Shown here: positions 5,575 to 5,871 of the stretch, piece after piece
How the letters are laid out: each line of letters begins with the position of its first letter
How positions within the stretch are numbered: position 1 is the first letter of the stretch
Notes under the pieces: generated by a model
What the model saw: the letters and a program-made list of their open reading frames with translations, nothing else
Told to the model about the DNA's origin: nothing
The model's database searches: none
Position numbers and translations under genes: made by a program
NCBI GenBank assembly: GCA_900556615.1
Contig: USPP01000118.1
Span: 1-5,871, forward strand
From: an uncultured Eubacteriales bacterium
GTDB lineage: Bacteria > Bacillota > Clostridia > Oscillospirales > CAG-272
Direction of reading: 5' to 3'
Length of the DNA stretch: 5,871 bases

Positions 5575-5871
5575 ATGAATAAGAGAAAGCCCAGTACATT
5601 GGAAGAATTCGCCCGTATCTGGTACAAGGAACAGAATGCAGAAGGTACAAGAAATCAGCATTACAGTTCATCCAGATACCATATGCGAAATTCTTTTGAT
5701 ATTGCTCATGAAAAAGGTCTGAAATTCTCTTTCACTCCAAATGAGCAGGAAACAGATATTTATCCGAACACCGTAGATATCTGCATGGAAAATGAAAAAG
5801 GCCAGAAAATGACAGTACGCGGCGAATCCCTGGGAGGCGGTAAGGTCCGTATTGTGGAGATTAATCACGTA
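5575..5871 (+). CDS. sdaAB: L-serine dehydratase beta-subunit-like fragment with an unrecognised N-terminus, cut by the window edge
   Basis: L-serine dehydratase (SdaAA/SdaAB) converts L-serine to pyruvate and ammonia with an oxygen-sensitive iron-sulfur cluster. From about residue 39 of the reading (5689) the match to the clostridial SdaAB small subunit is strong: RNSFDIAHEKGLKFSF, PNEQETDIYPNTVDI, then VRGESLGGGKVRIVEIN before the edge; an ACT domain would be expected beyond it. Normal SdaAB starts with about 75 residues that carry the GPSSSHT motif. Here these are replaced by an unrelated stretch with STLEEFARIWYKEQNAEG that I do not recognise. The frame is open without a stop from well upstream of 5500, so the start is uncertain. 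ATG 5575 has GGTGGA 4 nt before it; ATG 5563 is an alternative. A TATAAT at 5511-5516 lacks a -35. I think this is a rearranged, 5'-truncated gene and probably not a functional dehydratase subunit. Confidence 0.6.
   Translation, partial: MNKRKPSTLEEFARIWYKEQNAEGTRNQHYSSSRYHMRNSFDIAHEKGLKFSFTPNEQETDIYPNTVDICMENEKGQKMTVRGESLGGGKVRIVEINHV

Noticed and set aside
1..5871. CRISPR array, rRNA or toxin-antitoxin module
   Set aside because: No regularly spaced repeats, no rRNA-like sequence, and no pair of small overlapping genes with good starts was seen on either strand.

Overview
The window looks like a chromosomal segment of a Gram-positive anaerobe of the class Clostridia. The basis is the low-to-moderate GC content, clear GGAG-type ribosome binding sites with GTG starts, a tRNA-Lys(TTT) with encoded CCA, and gene families that resemble those of gut Firmicutes. 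I cannot name a genus. The left two thirds is ordinary, intact chromosome. The right third, from about 3.9 kb on, is a graveyard of mobile-element and phage relics around a tRNA gene.

Layout. (1) Positions 2-823 (+) hold the 3' two thirds of folC (folylpolyglutamate/dihydrofolate synthase), cut by the left edge. (2) 813-950 is a long inverted repeat with a perfect 12-bp outer arm that overlaps the folC stop codon. (3) 980-1648 (+) encodes a 222-residue protein of unknown function with one N-terminal membrane anchor. (4) 1649-1995 has no convincing intact gene, but holds a hairpin and an open stretch that looks like the tail of a small membrane protein. (5) 2036-3757 (-) encodes a secreted, membrane-anchored amidase-signature enzyme with a complete Lys-cisSer-Ser triad and an arginine-rich C-terminal tail; it starts at a GTG with a good ribosome binding site and ends at an intrinsic terminator (1984-2026). 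(6) 3924-4433 (+) is a decayed IS30-family transposase. (7) 4551-4730 is a compact tRNA unit: consensus promoter, tRNA-Lys, intrinsic terminator. (8) 4789-4808 holds two 10-bp direct repeats. (9) 4835-5234 (-) is a frameshifted remnant of a phage-type endolysin C-terminus. (10) 5235-5520 is mostly non-coding and ends in a strong hairpin with a T-run. (11) 5575-5871 (+) is an open frame whose second part is clearly the small domain of the L-serine dehydratase beta subunit, joined to an unrecognised N-terminal stretch and cut by the right edge.

How it fits together. The folC and 980-1648 genes run in the same direction with no obvious terminator between them, so co-transcription is plausible. 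The amidase is convergent with them and is insulated by its terminator. The tRNA-Lys, the short repeats and the endolysin relic together suggest an old prophage or island that used the tRNA as an attachment site and has since been deleted down to fragments. This is inference: no second copy of the tRNA 3' end is present in the window. I found no CRISPR array and no obviously new multi-gene system. The features most worth a second look are the surface-anchored amidase, the long inverted repeat after folC, and the mosaic 3' of the tRNA.
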